Source of the DNA: Herbihabitans rhizosphaerae
GTDB lineage: Bacteria; Actinomycetota; Actinomycetes; Mycobacteriales; Pseudonocardiaceae
DNA: 64,000 nt
Direction: 5' to 3'
Assembly (NCBI RefSeq): GCF_004216555.1
Contig: NZ_SGWQ01000018.1
Location: 29,763 to 93,762, forward strand
Position 1 is the first letter of the stretch, and each line of letters begins with the position of its first letter. The notes beneath the pieces were generated by a model. It searched no databases, was not told the DNA's origin, and worked only from the letters and a program-made list of their open reading frames with translations. The translations under genes were made by a program, and so were the position numbers. Positions 20,396-30,230 of this stretch are shown in pieces.

Positions 20396-20805
20396 CGCCG
20401 GTCGACCACCACGGCGAACACCGCGCCGAACGCGGCGTTGTCGGCGAGCTGCGGCCCGAGCGGCAGGTCGCGGATCGCGGGGAACGCCCGGCCGATCAGC
20501 CCGACGTTGATCGCTCCCATGGCGAGACCGGCGAGCGCGCCCCACGCCACCGGGTGCCGGCGCGGCAGCGTCCTGGCGAGGATCTCGCCGGCCAGCATGG
20601 AGATCACGCCGTGCGCGAGCAGGCCGCGCGTGAGGCTCGGGCGGCCGGGTGGAACGAGCGTGCCGGCCGCCCTGGTCGCCGCGAGTCCGTAGCGGACCGC
20701 GGCGGCCGGGCCTCCGGTGCGCGCGGCGTGGATGACCGACGGCGCGCCGGCGAGCACGGCCGCCACCGCGGTCGCTCGCGTCACCGCACGTCGGTTCCGG
20801 CGCAC
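20392..20805 (-). CDS. Small membrane protein, unknown function
   Basis: 137 aa, Ala/Gly-rich with perhaps three hydrophobic segments and an Arg-rich N-terminus (GTG start). No family recognised. It starts 10 nt after the acyltransferase stop, so the two are probably co-transcribed. Its codon use looks like its neighbours. Confidence 0.65.
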   Translation of the reverse strand: MRRNRRAVTRATAVAAVLAGAPSVIHAARTGGPAAAVRYGLAATRAAGTLVPPGRPSLTRGLLAHGVISMLAGEILARTLPRRHPVAWGALAGLAMGAINVGLIGRAFPAIRDLPLGPQLADNAAFGAVFAVVVDRR

Positions 20806-20815
20806 ACCAACAAGA

Positions 20816-21910
20816 CTAGGCCGGCGCGGGGCCGGGAGGTGCCGCGGCGAGCACTCGTCCGAGGCCGGCGAGCAACATCCACAGCGCGCCGGCGAGTGCC
20901 GGGTACCAGGCCAGCCGCGCGAGTACCCAGCCCCAGTCGTCCGGCAGGCCGTGCAGGCCGGGCAACTCGCCGAACGCCGAGCCGATCAGCGCGACCGCGA
21001 GCAGGGCGCTCTGGTGCATCAGGAAGATCGGCAGCGCCCGCTCGTTCACCCACCCGACGAACGCGCGACCGGCCAGCCGACGCAGCGCGGGCGCGAGCAA
21101 CAGGACCAGCCCGAGCTGGGCGACGGCCAGGGCCAGTGCGGCCGGCGACGGCGGCGCGATGTTGGACCGCGGCTCCCCCGTGCCGCCGACGGCGCTCACC
21201 GGAAAGCCGCCGACCGTGATCAGCAGCGCGAAGGCCGTCACGCCGCACACGAACAGCGCGCCGGCCTGGACGGCGGACGGCCGCCACCCGCGCGCCATGG
21301 CGATGCCGAGCTGCCAGGGCGCCCACCACACGGCGAGCACGCTGACCTGGCCGACCGCGGTCGGCGCACCCGCGGCGACGGCCACCTCGGCGGCCACCGC
21401 GACCGCCGCCGGCACCAGCGCCGACGCGAGCCCGAGCGCGTCGTGCAGCCGCAGCATCGGACCGGTGAACGCGAGCAGCGCGACGTACACCGCGAGGAAC
21501 CACAACGGCGAGCTGACCTGGTTGAGCACGCCGTGCACGGTCGCCCAGCTCAGCCCGAACGGCGCCCACAGTCCACATGCGACGGCCCAGCCGGTGAGCA
21601 CCACGACCACGGCGACGGCCAGCTTGCGCACCTTGCCGAGCCACCACGGCAGGCCGCCCGGCGCGCGGGCCCGGCTCACCGCCGCGGCGAACCCGCCGGC
21701 GAAGAAGAACAGCCCGAGCGTCTGCAGGACCCAGCTCAGCGGCAGCATGCCGGGCAGGTACCGCAGCGGGCTGTCCACGTTGAAGCCCGCCGCCACGCCA
21801 CCCGGCGCGGGGAGGATCGCCGTCACGAGCCAGTGCCCGCAGACCACGCCGATGATCGCGAACGCGCGTACGGCGTCCACGAACGGGTCGCGCGTCCGCA
21901 CTGTGGGCAT
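20816..21910 (-). CDS. Acyltransferase 3 family membrane protein
   Basis: 364 aa, about ten hydrophobic segments. N-terminal RDPFVDAVRAFAIIGVVCGHWLV holds the conserved Arg/His of OafA/NodX-type acyltransferases (PF01757), which O-acylate exported glycans or glycosides at the membrane. ATG 21910 chosen; longer frames upstream only add sequence antisense to the pseudogene at 22020. The acceptor cannot be inferred. Confidence 0.88.
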   Translation of the reverse strand: MPTVRTRDPFVDAVRAFAIIGVVCGHWLVTAILPAPGGVAAGFNVDSPLRYLPGMLPLSWVLQTLGLFFFAGGFAAAVSRARAPGGLPWWLGKVRKLAVAVVVVLTGWAVACGLWAPFGLSWATVHGVLNQVSSPLWFLAVYVALLAFTGPMLRLHDALGLASALVPAAVAVAAEVAVAAGAPTAVGQVSVLAVWWAPWQLGIAMARGWRPSAVQAGALFVCGVTAFALLITVGGFPVSAVGGTGEPRSNIAPPSPAALALAVAQLGLVLLLAPALRRLAGRAFVGWVNERALPIFLMHQSALLAVALIGSAFGELPGLHGLPDDWGWVLARLAWYPALAGALWMLLAGLGRVLAAAPPGPAPA

Positions 21911-22019
21911 GACCAACGAAGGTAGCGAGGTTTCCCCGCGCGCGAGGGCTAATCTCGCCGAGAACCACGAGGAGGTGGCGGAGCGCGCTGGCGGTAGCCG
22001 GCCCGCAGCCGGTGCCGCC

Positions 22020-22240
22020 CAGGGCCTGCCGGATCCGCGGAAGTTGGCCGCCGCCAAGGAGTTCAGCACCGACGGCGTGGTGTACCGGGACGATCGGGTG
22101 ACGGTCACGGCGGCGCGCAACAACCACCCGCCCGTGCACGAGTCGTACGCGTTCCGGTTCGACACGAAGTACGGGTCGGTCGTCTTCTCCGGTGACACCA
22201 CGCCGGCCGAGAGCGTGATCAAGCTGGTCCGGCAAGCTCA
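22020..22240 (+). pseudogene. MBL-fold hydrolase fragment
   Basis: A stretch reading LPDPRKLAAAKEF, VVYRDDRVTVTAARNNHPPV and GSVVFSGDTTPAESVIKLV matches the middle of arylsulfatase/RNase Z-like metallo-beta-lactamase proteins. Both the N-terminal HxHxDH metal site and the C-terminal third are absent, and homology ends about 35 nt before the chitinase stop. It is therefore read as a decayed remnant in the whiA-gap insertion. Confidence 0.7.
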
Positions 22241-22275
22241 CCGTCGCCGGCGATCTCCGGCGGTTCTCCCTGGCG

Positions 22276-23262
22276 TTACGGCAGCCCGTGCACGTGCGGG
22301 CCGACGGCGTTGGACCAGGCGTTGCCGCTGGAGCCGTCCCAGTTGGTCGACCAGGTCATCGCGCCGCGAATGTCCGGGTAGGTCTTCGAGGGCTTGAACG
22401 AGCCGCACTTGGTGCCGCGGGCGAGGCAGTCCAGCGCGTCGTTGACCACGGACGGGTTGACGTAGCCGCCACCCGCCGCGCTCGGCGACGCCGGCAGGCC
22501 GAGGCCGACCTGCGACGGCGCGAGGCCGTTCTCCAACTGGATGCAGGCCAGCGCGGTGAGGAAGTCCACCGAGCCCTGTGCGTACACCTTGCCGTCGCAG
22601 CCGAGCATCGTGCCGCTGTTGTAGTACTGCATGTTGACCACGGTCAGGAAGTCCTTGATGTTGAGCGCGGTCTTGAAGTACTCCGCACTCGGCGACTGCA
22701 TGTCGATGGTCTGCGGCGCCATGGTGACCACCAGCCCGGCGCCGACCTTGTCCCGCAGCGAGCGCAGCGCCGAGGTCATGTGCGTCGAGTTGAGCCCGTT
22801 CTCCAGGTCGATGTCGACGCCGTCGAAGCCGTACTCCTGAATCACCGAGTGCAGTGAGTTCGCGAAGTTCGTCGCGGACGTCGGGTCGTTCACCGACACG
22901 GTGCCCTTCTCCCCGCCGACGGAGATGATCACCGACTTGCCGCCGTCCTTCTTCGCCTTGATGTCGTCCTTGAACTCCTGGACATTGCCGTACCCGACCG
23001 CGGGGTCGAGGTTGAACGTGACCTGGCCTGGTGTGCCGGTGGCATCGGCGAACGCGACCGCGATGATGTCGTAGTGGTCCGGCACGTCCTTGAGTTTCTG
23101 GACCTGCGCGCCGTTGTTGAAGTTCTGCCAGTAGCCGGTGATCGCGTGCTTGGGCACGGCCGGCGCGGCCGCGGCTTCGGTGGACAGGCCGGCGATACCG
23201 GCCGCGGTCAGCGCGCCGACCAGGAGGGTGCCGAGCGCGCGCGGGAGCAGGGAACGCTTCAT
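22276..23262 (-). CDS. Secreted GH18 chitinase
   Basis: 328 aa. Signal peptide (cleavage near residue 33), then a single GH18 barrel beginning HAITGYWQNFNNG. The catalytic motif DGVDIDLE is intact (D147, D150, D152, E154 acid). No chitin-binding module. ATG 23262 has GGAGG upstream. Degrades chitin to chitooligosaccharides outside the cell. A DasR-type operator lies 72 nt upstream, as expected for actinobacterial chitinases induced through N-acetylglucosamine signalling. Confidence 0.95.
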   Translation of the reverse strand: MKRSLLPRALGTLLVGALTAAGIAGLSTEAAAAPAVPKHAITGYWQNFNNGAQVQKLKDVPDHYDIIAVAFADATGTPGQVTFNLDPAVGYGNVQEFKDDIKAKKDGGKSVIISVGGEKGTVSVNDPTSATNFANSLHSVIQEYGFDGVDIDLENGLNSTHMTSALRSLRDKVGAGLVVTMAPQTIDMQSPSAEYFKTALNIKDFLTVVNMQYYNSGTMLGCDGKVYAQGSVDFLTALACIQLENGLAPSQVGLGLPASPSAAGGGYVNPSVVNDALDCLARGTKCGSFKPSKTYPDIRGAMTWSTNWDGSSGNAWSNAVGPHVHGLP

Positions 23263-23332
23263 CGTCTGCCTCCGGTGCAGGGTGGGAGGACTACGGATCG
23301 GACGTGACGGGTGCCACATCCACCGCTCCAAG

Positions 23333-23346
23333 TTGGTCCAGACCAA
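23333..23346. promoter_or_regulatory. DasR-type (dre) operator upstream of chitinase
   Basis: TTGGTCCAGACCAA; the 12-bp core TGGTCCAGACCA (23334-23345) differs from the dre consensus TGGTCTAGACCA at one base. It is the exact reverse complement of the core before the GH16 gene. Sits 72 nt upstream of the chitinase start, a normal promoter position. Confidence 0.82.
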
Positions 23347-23407
23347 TGCGGGTTGTCAAGACCCGAAAGTATCTCGCTTCCCGATCCGCCCCAACTCTCG
23401 CCGGCAT

Positions 23408-23430
23408 CGACTGTCCAGAGTGGACAGTCG
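23408..23430. repeat. Inverted repeat between chitinase promoter and whiA 3' end
   Basis: Perfect 10-bp arms CGACTGTCCA / TGGACAGTCG around GAG, starting 12 nt after the whiA stop. Could serve as the whiA terminator or as a second operator; its centre (GTCCAGAGTGGAC) is a variant of the 13-bp element found inside genes elsewhere in the window. Confidence 0.6.
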
Positions 23431-23441
23431 TGTGTGGACGA

Positions 23442-24428
23442 TCAGACCTCGGCTTCGAGCATCTCCGCGGTGACCGCCGACTCGGTGTCCGGCAGACCCT
23501 TCTCCTTGGCCCGCTTGTCCGCCATCGCCAGCAGCCGCCGGATCCGGCCGGCCACCGCGTCCTTGGTCATCGGCGGCTCGGACAACTGGCCAAGCTCCTC
23601 CAGCGACGCCTGCTTGTTGGTCAGCCGCAACTGGCCGGCCGACAGCAGGTGGTCCGGCGCGTCCTCGCCGAGAATCTCCATCGCCCGCTGCACCCTGGCC
23701 GCCGCCGCGACCGCCGCACGCGCGGACCGGCGCAGGTTCGCGTCGTCGAAGTTGGCCAGCCGGTTCGCCGTGGCACGCACCTCGCGGCGCATCCGGCGCT
23801 CCTCCCAGGCCAGCACGCTGGAGTGCGCGCCGAGCCGGGTCAGCATCGCGCCGATCGCGTCGCCGTCGCGCACGACCACCCGGTCCGCACCGCGCACCTC
23901 ACGCGATTTCGCTTGCACGCCAAGCCGTCTGGCCGCGCCGACGAGCGCGAGCGCCGCCTCCGGGCCAGGGCAGGTGATCTCCAGCGCGGACGAGCGGCCC
24001 GGCTCGGTCAGCGAACCGTGCGCGAGGAACGCGCCCCGCCACGCCGCCTCCGCGTCACACACGCCACCGGACACCACCGGCGCCGGCAGCCCGCGCACCG
24101 GCCGGCCGCGCAGGTCGAGCAGCCCAGTCTGCCGGGCCAGCCCCTCGCCGTCCTTCACCACGCGCACCACGTACCGGGTGCCCTTGCGCAACCCGCCGGA
24201 CGTGATCACGTGCACGTCCGCGTGGTGCCCGTACAGCTCGTGGATCTCCTTGCGCAGCCGCCGCGCCGCCGCGCCGGTGTCCAGCTCGGCCTCCACGACG
24301 ACCCGGCCGCCCACGATGTGCAGCCCGCCCGCGAACCGCAACAGGGAGGAGACCTCCGAACGACGGCAGCACGTCTTCGACACGGCAAGCCTGCTCAGCT
24401 CGTCCTTCACCGACGCTGTCATCGCCAC
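23442..24428 (-). CDS. whiA: Sporulation/cell-division regulator WhiA
   Basis: 328 aa: N-terminal LAGLIDADG-homing-endonuclease-like domain ([18 protein letters not shown]...) and C-terminal helix-turn-helix ([22 protein letters not shown]). WhiA works with WhiB to activate sporulation-septation genes in filamentous actinobacteria. Start is GTG 24428 ([11 protein letters not shown]), with ATG 24422 two codons later; GAGGAGGAG lies just upstream. Downstream of yvcK in the usual uvrC-rapZ-yvcK-whiA order. Confidence 0.97.
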   Translation of the reverse strand: MAMTASVKDELSRLAVSKTCCRRSEVSSLLRFAGGLHIVGGRVVVEAELDTGAAARRLRKEIHELYGHHADVHVITSGGLRKGTRYVVRVVKDGEGLARQTGLLDLRGRPVRGLPAPVVSGGVCDAEAAWRGAFLAHGSLTEPGRSSALEITCPGPEAALALVGAARRLGVQAKSREVRGADRVVVRDGDAIGAMLTRLGAHSSVLAWEERRMRREVRATANRLANFDDANLRRSARAAVAAAARVQRAMEILGEDAPDHLLSAGQLRLTNKQASLEELGQLSEPPMTKDAVAGRIRRLLAMADKRAKEKGLPDTESAVTAEMLEAEV

Positions 24429-24510
24429 GTCTCCTCCTCTCCCCCGGACCCGGAACCCAGGCCGCCCATCTCATCATCGATCGCACCCGCCTGCTCTGTG
24501 ACGCGGGCCG

Positions 24511-25503
24511 TCACACGGCCGCCAGCGCCCGCGACAGGCTCGCCGCGAGCGCCTCCGGATCGTGCCGGTGGCGTGCCCCCGCGGCCGCCACCCGATCCAG
24601 CAGAGTCCGTGCCCCGAGCGCCGTCGCCGCACGTCGAAGCCGATCAGGTGTCGGCACCGAGTCGGCGTCGGCGATCACCGCGTCCATCCTCAGCCGGGGT
24701 GCGTGTTCGCAGAGTACGTCCAGATGGCGTTCCGGGGAGAATCCGGCAGTCTCCCCCGGTTGGGGGACAAGATTCAATACGACCACTCGCGCCGCCGCCG
24801 TACTCACGATCGCGTCGTGCAGTTCGGGTACCAGCAGGTGCGGCAACACGCTGGTGAACCACGATCCGGGGCCGAGAAGCACCACGTCCGCCTCCGCCAC
24901 CGCGCGCACCGCCTCCGGGCACGCGCGCGGCGGATCGTCGGAGCCGTCTGCGGTGTGCAGCCGGATCCGGCGCACCCTGCCGGGTGTGGTGGCCACCGCG
25001 ACCTGGCCGCGGATCCGCCGCACGGCGCTCGCATCCTCGTCCAGCCCGACCACGTCGGCCTCGATGTCCAGCGGCTCGGTGCACATCGGCAGCACCCGCC
25101 CGGACACGCCGAGCAGGCGCGCCGCCTCGTCCAGCGCGCGCACCGGATCGCCGATCACCTCGAACAGGCCGGCCAGCACCAGGTTGCCGACCGCGTGCCC
25201 GGCGAGCGCGCCGGTGCCGCCGAAGCGGTGCCCGAACACCTTGTGCCACAACAGGTTTCCGTCTTCGGGGCCGGCCAGCGCGGTGAGCGCCTTGCGCAGG
25301 TCACCCGGCGGCAGCAGGCCGATCTCGCGGCGCAGCCGGCCGGACGAGCCGCCGTCGTCGGCCACCGTCACGACGGCCGTCACATCGGGAGTGATCTCGC
25401 GAAGCGCGGTGAGCGTGGCGTGCAGTCCATGGCCGCCGCCGAGGGCGACCGCGCGAAGCGGGCGGTGCTGGTGCCTCTGGTGCCGGCTGGCACTGCTGGT
25501 CAC
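24511..25503 (-). CDS. yvcK: YvcK/CofD-like protein (gluconeogenesis factor)
   Basis: 330 aa. N-terminal ALGGGHGLHATL nucleotide-binding glycine loop and TVADDGGSSGRLRRE signature of the CofD/YvcK family. In other bacteria YvcK binds UDP-GlcNAc and is needed for growth on gluconeogenic carbon and for cell-wall precursor allocation. The GTG start overlaps the rapZ stop (GTGA). Confidence 0.95.
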   Translation of the reverse strand: MTSSASRHQRHQHRPLRAVALGGGHGLHATLTALREITPDVTAVVTVADDGGSSGRLRREIGLLPPGDLRKALTALAGPEDGNLLWHKVFGHRFGGTGALAGHAVGNLVLAGLFEVIGDPVRALDEAARLLGVSGRVLPMCTEPLDIEADVVGLDEDASAVRRIRGQVAVATTPGRVRRIRLHTADGSDDPPRACPEAVRAVAEADVVLLGPGSWFTSVLPHLLVPELHDAIVSTAAARVVVLNLVPQPGETAGFSPERHLDVLCEHAPRLRMDAVIADADSVPTPDRLRRAATALGARTLLDRVAAAGARHRHDPEALAASLSRALAAV

Positions 25504-26420
25504 TCGCGCCCCAGGTCGCGGTGGACCACCTTCACCGACATACCGTCCTCTGTGGACAGTCGACGGGCCAGCTCCTCGGAGATCGCGACACTGCGGTGCT
25601 TGCCGCCGGTGCAGCCGACGGCCAGCGTCAGGTACCGCTTGCCCTCGCGGCGGTAACCGGCGCCGATCAATTTCAGCAGATCGTGGTACCTGTCCAGGAA
25701 CTCCTCGGCACCCTCCTGGGTGAGCACGTAGTTGCGCACGTCACTGTCCATCCCGGACTGATCGCGCAACTCCGGGATCCAGAACGGGTTCGGCAGGAAC
25801 CGCACGTCCATCACGAGGTCGGAGTCCATCGGCAGGCCGTACTTGTAGCCGAACGACAGCACGGTCACCCGAGTGCGCGTCTCCGACTCCGAGCCGAACG
25901 CGTGCTCGATCTTGGCCCGCAACTGGTGCACGGACAGCGCCGTGGTGTCCAGCACCAGGTCGGCCTCGTCGCGCAGCGGCGCGAGCAGGTCCCGCTCGGC
26001 CTTGATCCCGTCGATCAGCCTGCCGTCGCCCTGCATCGGGTGACCGCGCCGGACGTGCTCGAACCGGCGGATCAGCACGTCGTCGGTCGCCTCCAGGAAC
26101 AGCACCTTCGGCTTGTACCCGCGCGCGTCCAGGTCCTTGATGATCGACGCCAGGTCCTCGGTGAACGCCCGGGATCGCACGTCCATCACGACGGCGACCT
26201 TCGTGATCGCGCCGCGGGCCTGCGCGCCGAGCTCCACCATGGTGGAGATCAGCTCCGGCGGCAGGTTGTCCACCACGAACCAGCCGAGGTCCTCGAGGCA
26301 CTTGGCGGCCGTGCTGCGGCCGGCTCCGGACAGCCCGGACACCACCGCCACATCGACGCCCCGCGCGCCGGATCCCTTGCCGCCCTTGGTGTCCGCACTG
26401 TCCTGAGTGGACTCTGTCAC
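25500..26420 (-). CDS. rapZ: RNase adapter/nucleotide-binding protein RapZ (YvcJ)
   Basis: 306 aa P-loop protein. Walker [10 protein letters not shown] at 29-37; [11 protein letters not shown] and the C-terminal [10 protein letters not shown] motif are family hallmarks. In enterobacteria RapZ controls GlmS mRNA decay; in actinobacteria the role is unclear but the link to cell-wall amino-sugar control with YvcK is conserved. GTG start overlaps the uvrC stop; its own stop overlaps yvcK. Confidence 0.95.
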   Translation of the reverse strand: MTESTQDSADTKGGKGSGARGVDVAVVSGLSGAGRSTAAKCLEDLGWFVVDNLPPELISTMVELGAQARGAITKVAVVMDVRSRAFTEDLASIIKDLDARGYKPKVLFLEATDDVLIRRFEHVRRGHPMQGDGRLIDGIKAERDLLAPLRDEADLVLDTTALSVHQLRAKIEHAFGSESETRTRVTVLSFGYKYGLPMDSDLVMDVRFLPNPFWIPELRDQSGMDSDVRNYVLTQEGAEEFLDRYHDLLKLIGAGYRREGKRYLTLAVGCTGGKHRSVAISEELARRLSTEDGMSVKVVHRDLGRE

Positions 26421-28372
26421 TGTCTTCCCTCATCTGTGTTTGTGTCGCCGGCGAGTGCGGCGTGCACGACCTCCGCGGTGCGCCTGCCGAACCCGGGCAC
26501 CCCGCTGATCTCCTCGATGCTCGCCGACCTGAGCTTTTTCAGCGAGCCGAAATGCTTGATCAACGCCGTCTTGCGGGTCTGGCCGAGACCGGGGATCTCG
26601 TCCAGCGCCGACTTGCGCATCCGCTGCGACCGCGCCGACCGGTGGAACGTGATCGCGAACCGGTGTGCCTCGTCCCGGACCCGCTGCAGAAGGTACAGCG
26701 CCTCGCTCGTACGCGGCAGGATGACCGGCTCCGGCTCGGCGGGCAGCCACACCTCCTCCAGCCGCTTGGCGAGGCCGATCACCGCGACATCGGTGATCCC
26801 CAGGTCGGCCAGCACGTCGGCGGCCGCGTTGGCTTGCGGGCCGGCACCGTCCACCACGAGCAGGTTCGGCGGGTAGGCGAACTTCCTCGGCCGGCCGGTC
26901 TCCGGATCGATGCCGGCCTTGGGCTCGTCGGTCGACTCCTCGAGATAGCGCTGGAAACGGCGGCGCACCACCTCGGCGATCGCCGCGACGTCACCCTCAC
27001 TCGCCGCCTGGCGGACCTTGAAGCGCCGGTACTCCGACTTGCGCGCGAGCCCGTCCTCGAACACCACCAGCGAGGCCACCACGTCGCTGCCCTGGATGTG
27101 GCTGACGTCGATGCACTCGATCCGCAGCGGCGCGGTGTCCAGCGCGAGCCCGTCCTGCAGCTCCTGCAGCGCCGCCGACCGTGCCGTGAGATCGCCGGCG
27201 CGCCGCAGCTTGTGCTGGGCGAACGCCTCCTTGGCGTTGCGCTCCACGGTCTCCATCAACGCGCGCTTGTCGCCGCGCTGCGGAATCCGGACCCGCACCT
27301 TCGCGCCGCGCAGTCCGCAGAGCCACTCGGTCACCGCGTCGCAATCCTCGGGCAGCTCGGGCACCAGCACCTCGCGCGGCACCGGGCTGCTGGCACCCGC
27401 GTCGGCAGCCCCGGCGAGGTCGGCCTGGTCGCCGTAGAACTGTGACAGGAACTGTGTCACCAGCGTGGACAGCGCGGCGCCCGCGTCCGCCTCAACCACC
27501 CGGTCGATCACCCAACCGCGCTGACCGCGCACCCGCCCGCCGCGCACGTGGAACACCTGGACGGCGGCTTCCAACTCGTCGTAGGCGAAGGCCACCACGT
27601 CCGCGTCGGTGCCGTCGCCCAGCACCACGGCCTGCTTCTCCATCGCACGGCGCAGCGCCGACAGATCGTCGCGCAGCCGAGCCGCCCGCTCGAACTCCAA
27701 CTCCTCGGCGGACCGGGTCATCTCCTTCTCGAGCCGGCGCATCATCTTCTCGGTGCGCCCGGCGAGAAAATCACAGAAGTCGCTGACGATTTCGTAATGC
27801 TCGTCCTCGGTGACCCGACCGACGCACGGCGCCGAGCACTTGCCGATGTAGCCCAGCAGGCACGGGCGGCCGATCTGCCCGTGCCGCTTGAACACGCCGG
27901 CCGAGCAGGTGCGCGCGGGGAACACCCGCAGCAGTAGGTCGAGCGTCTCGCGGATGGCCCACGCGTGCGCGTACGGACCGAAGTAGCGCACACCCTTGCG
28001 GCGCGGACCGCGGTACACGTGCAGGCGCGGGAACTCCTCCTGCATGGTCACCGCGAGCACCGGGTAGGACTTGTCGTCCCGGTAGCGCACGTTGAACCGA
28101 GGGTCGAACTCCTTGATCCAGTTGTATTCCAGCTGGAGCGCCTCGACCTCGGTGGACACCACGGTCCACTCGACCGACGCCGCGCTGGTGACCATCTGAG
28201 CGGTGCGCGCGTGCAGGGCGGTCACGTCGGCGAAGTAGGAGTTCAGCCGGCTGCGCAGGCTCTTCGCCTTGCCGACGTAGATCACTTTGCCGTGCGTGTC
28301 ACGGAACTTGTAGACACCTGGCGCCTCGGGAATGGTGCCTGGCGCCGGGCGGTAGGTGGACGGGTCGGCCAC
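26417..28372 (-). CDS. uvrC: Excinuclease ABC subunit C
   Basis: 651 aa nucleotide-excision-repair nuclease. GIY-YIG domain ([21 protein letters not shown]) near residue 17, UVR motif, RNase-H-like endonuclease region with [13 protein letters not shown], and C-terminal helix-hairpin-helix pair. GTG 28372 ((M)[11 protein letters not shown]) chosen with GGGTGG about 6 nt upstream. First gene of the minus-strand uvrC-rapZ-yvcK-whiA unit. Its partner uvrB is at 52774 in this same window. Confidence 0.96.
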   Translation of the reverse strand: MADPSTYRPAPGTIPEAPGVYKFRDTHGKVIYVGKAKSLRSRLNSYFADVTALHARTAQMVTSAASVEWTVVSTEVEALQLEYNWIKEFDPRFNVRYRDDKSYPVLAVTMQEEFPRLHVYRGPRRKGVRYFGPYAHAWAIRETLDLLLRVFPARTCSAGVFKRHGQIGRPCLLGYIGKCSAPCVGRVTEDEHYEIVSDFCDFLAGRTEKMMRRLEKEMTRSAEELEFERAARLRDDLSALRRAMEKQAVVLGDGTDADVVAFAYDELEAAVQVFHVRGGRVRGQRGWVIDRVVEADAGAALSTLVTQFLSQFYGDQADLAGAADAGASSPVPREVLVPELPEDCDAVTEWLCGLRGAKVRVRIPQRGDKRALMETVERNAKEAFAQHKLRRAGDLTARSAALQELQDGLALDTAPLRIECIDVSHIQGSDVVASLVVFEDGLARKSEYRRFKVRQAASEGDVAAIAEVVRRRFQRYLEESTDEPKAGIDPETGRPRKFAYPPNLLVVDGAGPQANAAADVLADLGITDVAVIGLAKRLEEVWLPAEPEPVILPRTSEALYLLQRVRDEAHRFAITFHRSARSQRMRKSALDEIPGLGQTRKTALIKHFGSLKKLRSASIEEISGVPGFGRRTAEVVHAALAGDTNTDEGRQ

Positions 28373-28504
28373 GACGTCCACCCTACGTGCGCGCCCCGAC
28401 GGTTCCCCGTTCGGGAACAACCGCGCGCCGCCGGAGGGCATACTGTCCGGCGCGGAGCGGCCCCGCCCCGACGTGGGGAGAGCCGTGGGGAGAGAGGAGC
28501 CCGG

Positions 28505-28927
28505 GTGACGCCCGAGCAGTGGCTCTCGGACTTCGAGGCCAAGATCGCCGACGTCGAGGCGAAGGCGGCACGGTTCGAGGAGAGCATGACCGGCGCCGGC
28601 ACGACCGAGGCGTCCGCGGACGGGTCGGTGACCGTCACCGTGCAGCCGAACGGCGCGCTGTCCGAGCTGCGCATCACCGACGCGGCGATGCGCCAGTCCG
28701 GCGACGCGCTGGCCGAGCGGATCATGGAGCTGACCCGGTCGGCGCGGCGCACGGCCGCCGCCAAGATCGTGTCGTCGGAGGACACCGCGACGCGAGCGCT
28801 GAACGCGATCGCGAACCCGGAGCCCGCCGCCGAGCCGCCCGCACCGCCGCCACCGCCTCGGCGCCGGCGTGAGTACGAGGAGAGCGTCGAGGCGCAGACC
28901 ACGGTCACCAACGAGGACGCCTGGTGA
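28505..28927 (+). CDS. YbaB/EbfC-family nucleoid-associated-like protein
   Basis: 140 aa. Residues 1-90 match the helix-strand-strand-strand-helix YbaB/EbfC fold ([21 protein letters not shown]); the tail is Pro-rich then Arg/Glu-rich. This is the divergent actinobacterial subgroup, often beside secretion or signalling genes, rather than the dnaX-linked YbaB. GTG 28505 is preceded by GAGAGGAG. Its stop overlaps the ADP-ribosylglycohydrolase start (GTGA). Confidence 0.82.
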   Translation: MTPEQWLSDFEAKIADVEAKAARFEESMTGAGTTEASADGSVTVTVQPNGALSELRITDAAMRQSGDALAERIMELTRSARRTAAAKIVSSEDTATRALNAIANPEPAAEPPAPPPPPRRRREYEESVEAQTTVTNEDAW

Positions 28928-30009
28928 GATTCGGTGACCGCGTGCTCGGTTCGATGCTGGCCGGCGCGGTCGGTGACGCGCTGGGCGCGCCGATCGAGTT
29001 CCTGCTGATCGACTCGATCAGGCGAGACCACGGGCCGGACGGGCTGACCGACCTCTCCGAGGAGTACGGCGGACGCGGCACGATCACCGACGACACGCAG
29101 ATGACGCTGTTCACGCTGGAGGCTTTGATCCGGCTGAGCGCGGCGCAGCGGCTGGGCAGCGGGCTGGCGTTCGTGCCGGCCATGCAGCACGCGTACCAGC
29201 GCTGGTATCACACGCAGGGTCCGCCGTGGGAGCGCGCCGGCGGCGTGTTCGCGACCGGGCCGCGGCCGGACGGCTGGCTGATCACCAACCGCGGCCTGTT
29301 CAGTGCGCGCTCCCCCGGCGCGACCGTGATGACCGCGCTGAAGGGGTTCGCGGCCGGCACGCCGAGCGGCACGCCGCGGCACCGGCTCAACGATTCGAAA
29401 GGGTGCGGCGCGGTGATGCGCGCGGCACCGATCGCCTTGTGCTCCAACGATTCCGCGGTGGTCTTCGACCTGGCCGTCGACTCCGGAGCGCTCACCCACA
29501 GCCATCCGAGCGGCTACCTGTCGGCCGGCGCGTTCGCGGTGATCATGCGGTGCCTGTACGACGGCGGCGAGCTGCGCGACGCGGTGGCCGAGGCGCGCGG
29601 GCAGCTCACCCGGTGGCCGGACCACGAGGAGACCGACGCCGCGTTGGTCGCCGCGTTGAAAGTGGCCGACCGCGGCCGGCCGACCCCCGAGGTGTTGAAC
29701 GAGAAGGTCGGGCGCGGCTGGGTCGGCGAGGAGGCGCTCGCCGTCGCGGTGTGCGCCGCACTGGTCGCGGAGGACCTGCGCGACGGGCTGCTGCTGTCGG
29801 TCAACCATTCCGGTGACAGCGACTCCACCGGGGCGGTCTGCGGCAACCTTCTCGGCGCGATCCACGGACCGGACGCGATCCCACCGGCGTGGCTGGCCGA
29901 GCTCGAACTGCGCGACGTGACCGAGCGGATCACCCTCGACGCGCTCGCCGAGCTCAGCACCAACCCGCCGTCCACAGTGGACTGGTACGACCGCTACCCG
30001 CCGACCTGA
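28924..30009 (+). CDS. ADP-ribosylglycohydrolase family protein
   Basis: 361 aa DraG/ARH-type enzyme that removes ADP-ribose from proteins or nucleic acids. N-terminal [18 protein letters not shown], metal motif [10 protein letters not shown], and C-terminal [17 protein letters not shown] supply the binuclear Mg site. Translationally coupled to the YbaB-like gene. No ADP-ribosyltransferase is seen nearby, so the substrate is unknown. Contains a GTCCACAGTGGAC element at 29970. Confidence 0.9.
   Translation: MRFGDRVLGSMLAGAVGDALGAPIEFLLIDSIRRDHGPDGLTDLSEEYGGRGTITDDTQMTLFTLEALIRLSAAQRLGSGLAFVPAMQHAYQRWYHTQGPPWERAGGVFATGPRPDGWLITNRGLFSARSPGATVMTALKGFAAGTPSGTPRHRLNDSKGCGAVMRAAPIALCSNDSAVVFDLAVDSGALTHSHPSGYLSAGAFAVIMRCLYDGGELRDAVAEARGQLTRWPDHEETDAALVAALKVADRGRPTPEVLNEKVGRGWVGEEALAVAVCAALVAEDLRDGLLLSVNHSGDSDSTGAVCGNLLGAIHGPDAIPPAWLAELELRDVTERITLDALAELSTNPPSTVDWYDRYPPT
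29970..29982. repeat. GTCCACWGTGGAC element (in ADP-ribosylglycohydrolase)
   Basis: Exact 13-bp copy reading TCC ACA GTG GAC (Ser-Thr-Val-Asp) near the 3' end of the gene. Confidence 0.85.
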
Positions 30010-30019
30010 CGCTCGACGG

Positions 30020-30041
30020 ACTTTAGCCCGCTAAAGTACGC
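30020..30041. repeat. 22-nt dyad element, copy 1
   Basis: ACTTTAGC / GCTAAAGT arms with a 2-nt centre followed by ACGC, 10 nt after the ADP-ribosylglycohydrolase stop. It matches 20 of 22 bases of the element at 30208, in the same orientation. Could be a hairpin terminator or one border of a small insertion. Confidence 0.75.
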
Positions 30042-30207
30042 CACGTGCGCTACGCACAGTGAATGTCACGCGATCGCGCGCCAGCGCTCAATTGCGGCGA
30101 TATCCCCTGCGGCACAACAGCTTTTGCCTCGTGAGCCACCTCTTCGGCGACTACGGTACGCTACCATTTGTGCACATCTTGACAGTCGCCGCGATTTGTG
30201 CATGCGT

Positions 30208-30229
30208 ACTTTATCCCGCAAAAGTACGC
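30208..30229. repeat. 22-nt dyad element, copy 2
   Basis: Direct repeat of the 30020 element, with dyad arms GCGTACTTT / AAAGTACGC when flanking bases are included. Ends one base before the Rieske stop codon. The 166 bases between the two copies are visibly AT-richer than the surrounding genes; I see no supported gene there. Confidence 0.75.
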
Positions 30230-30230
30230 G

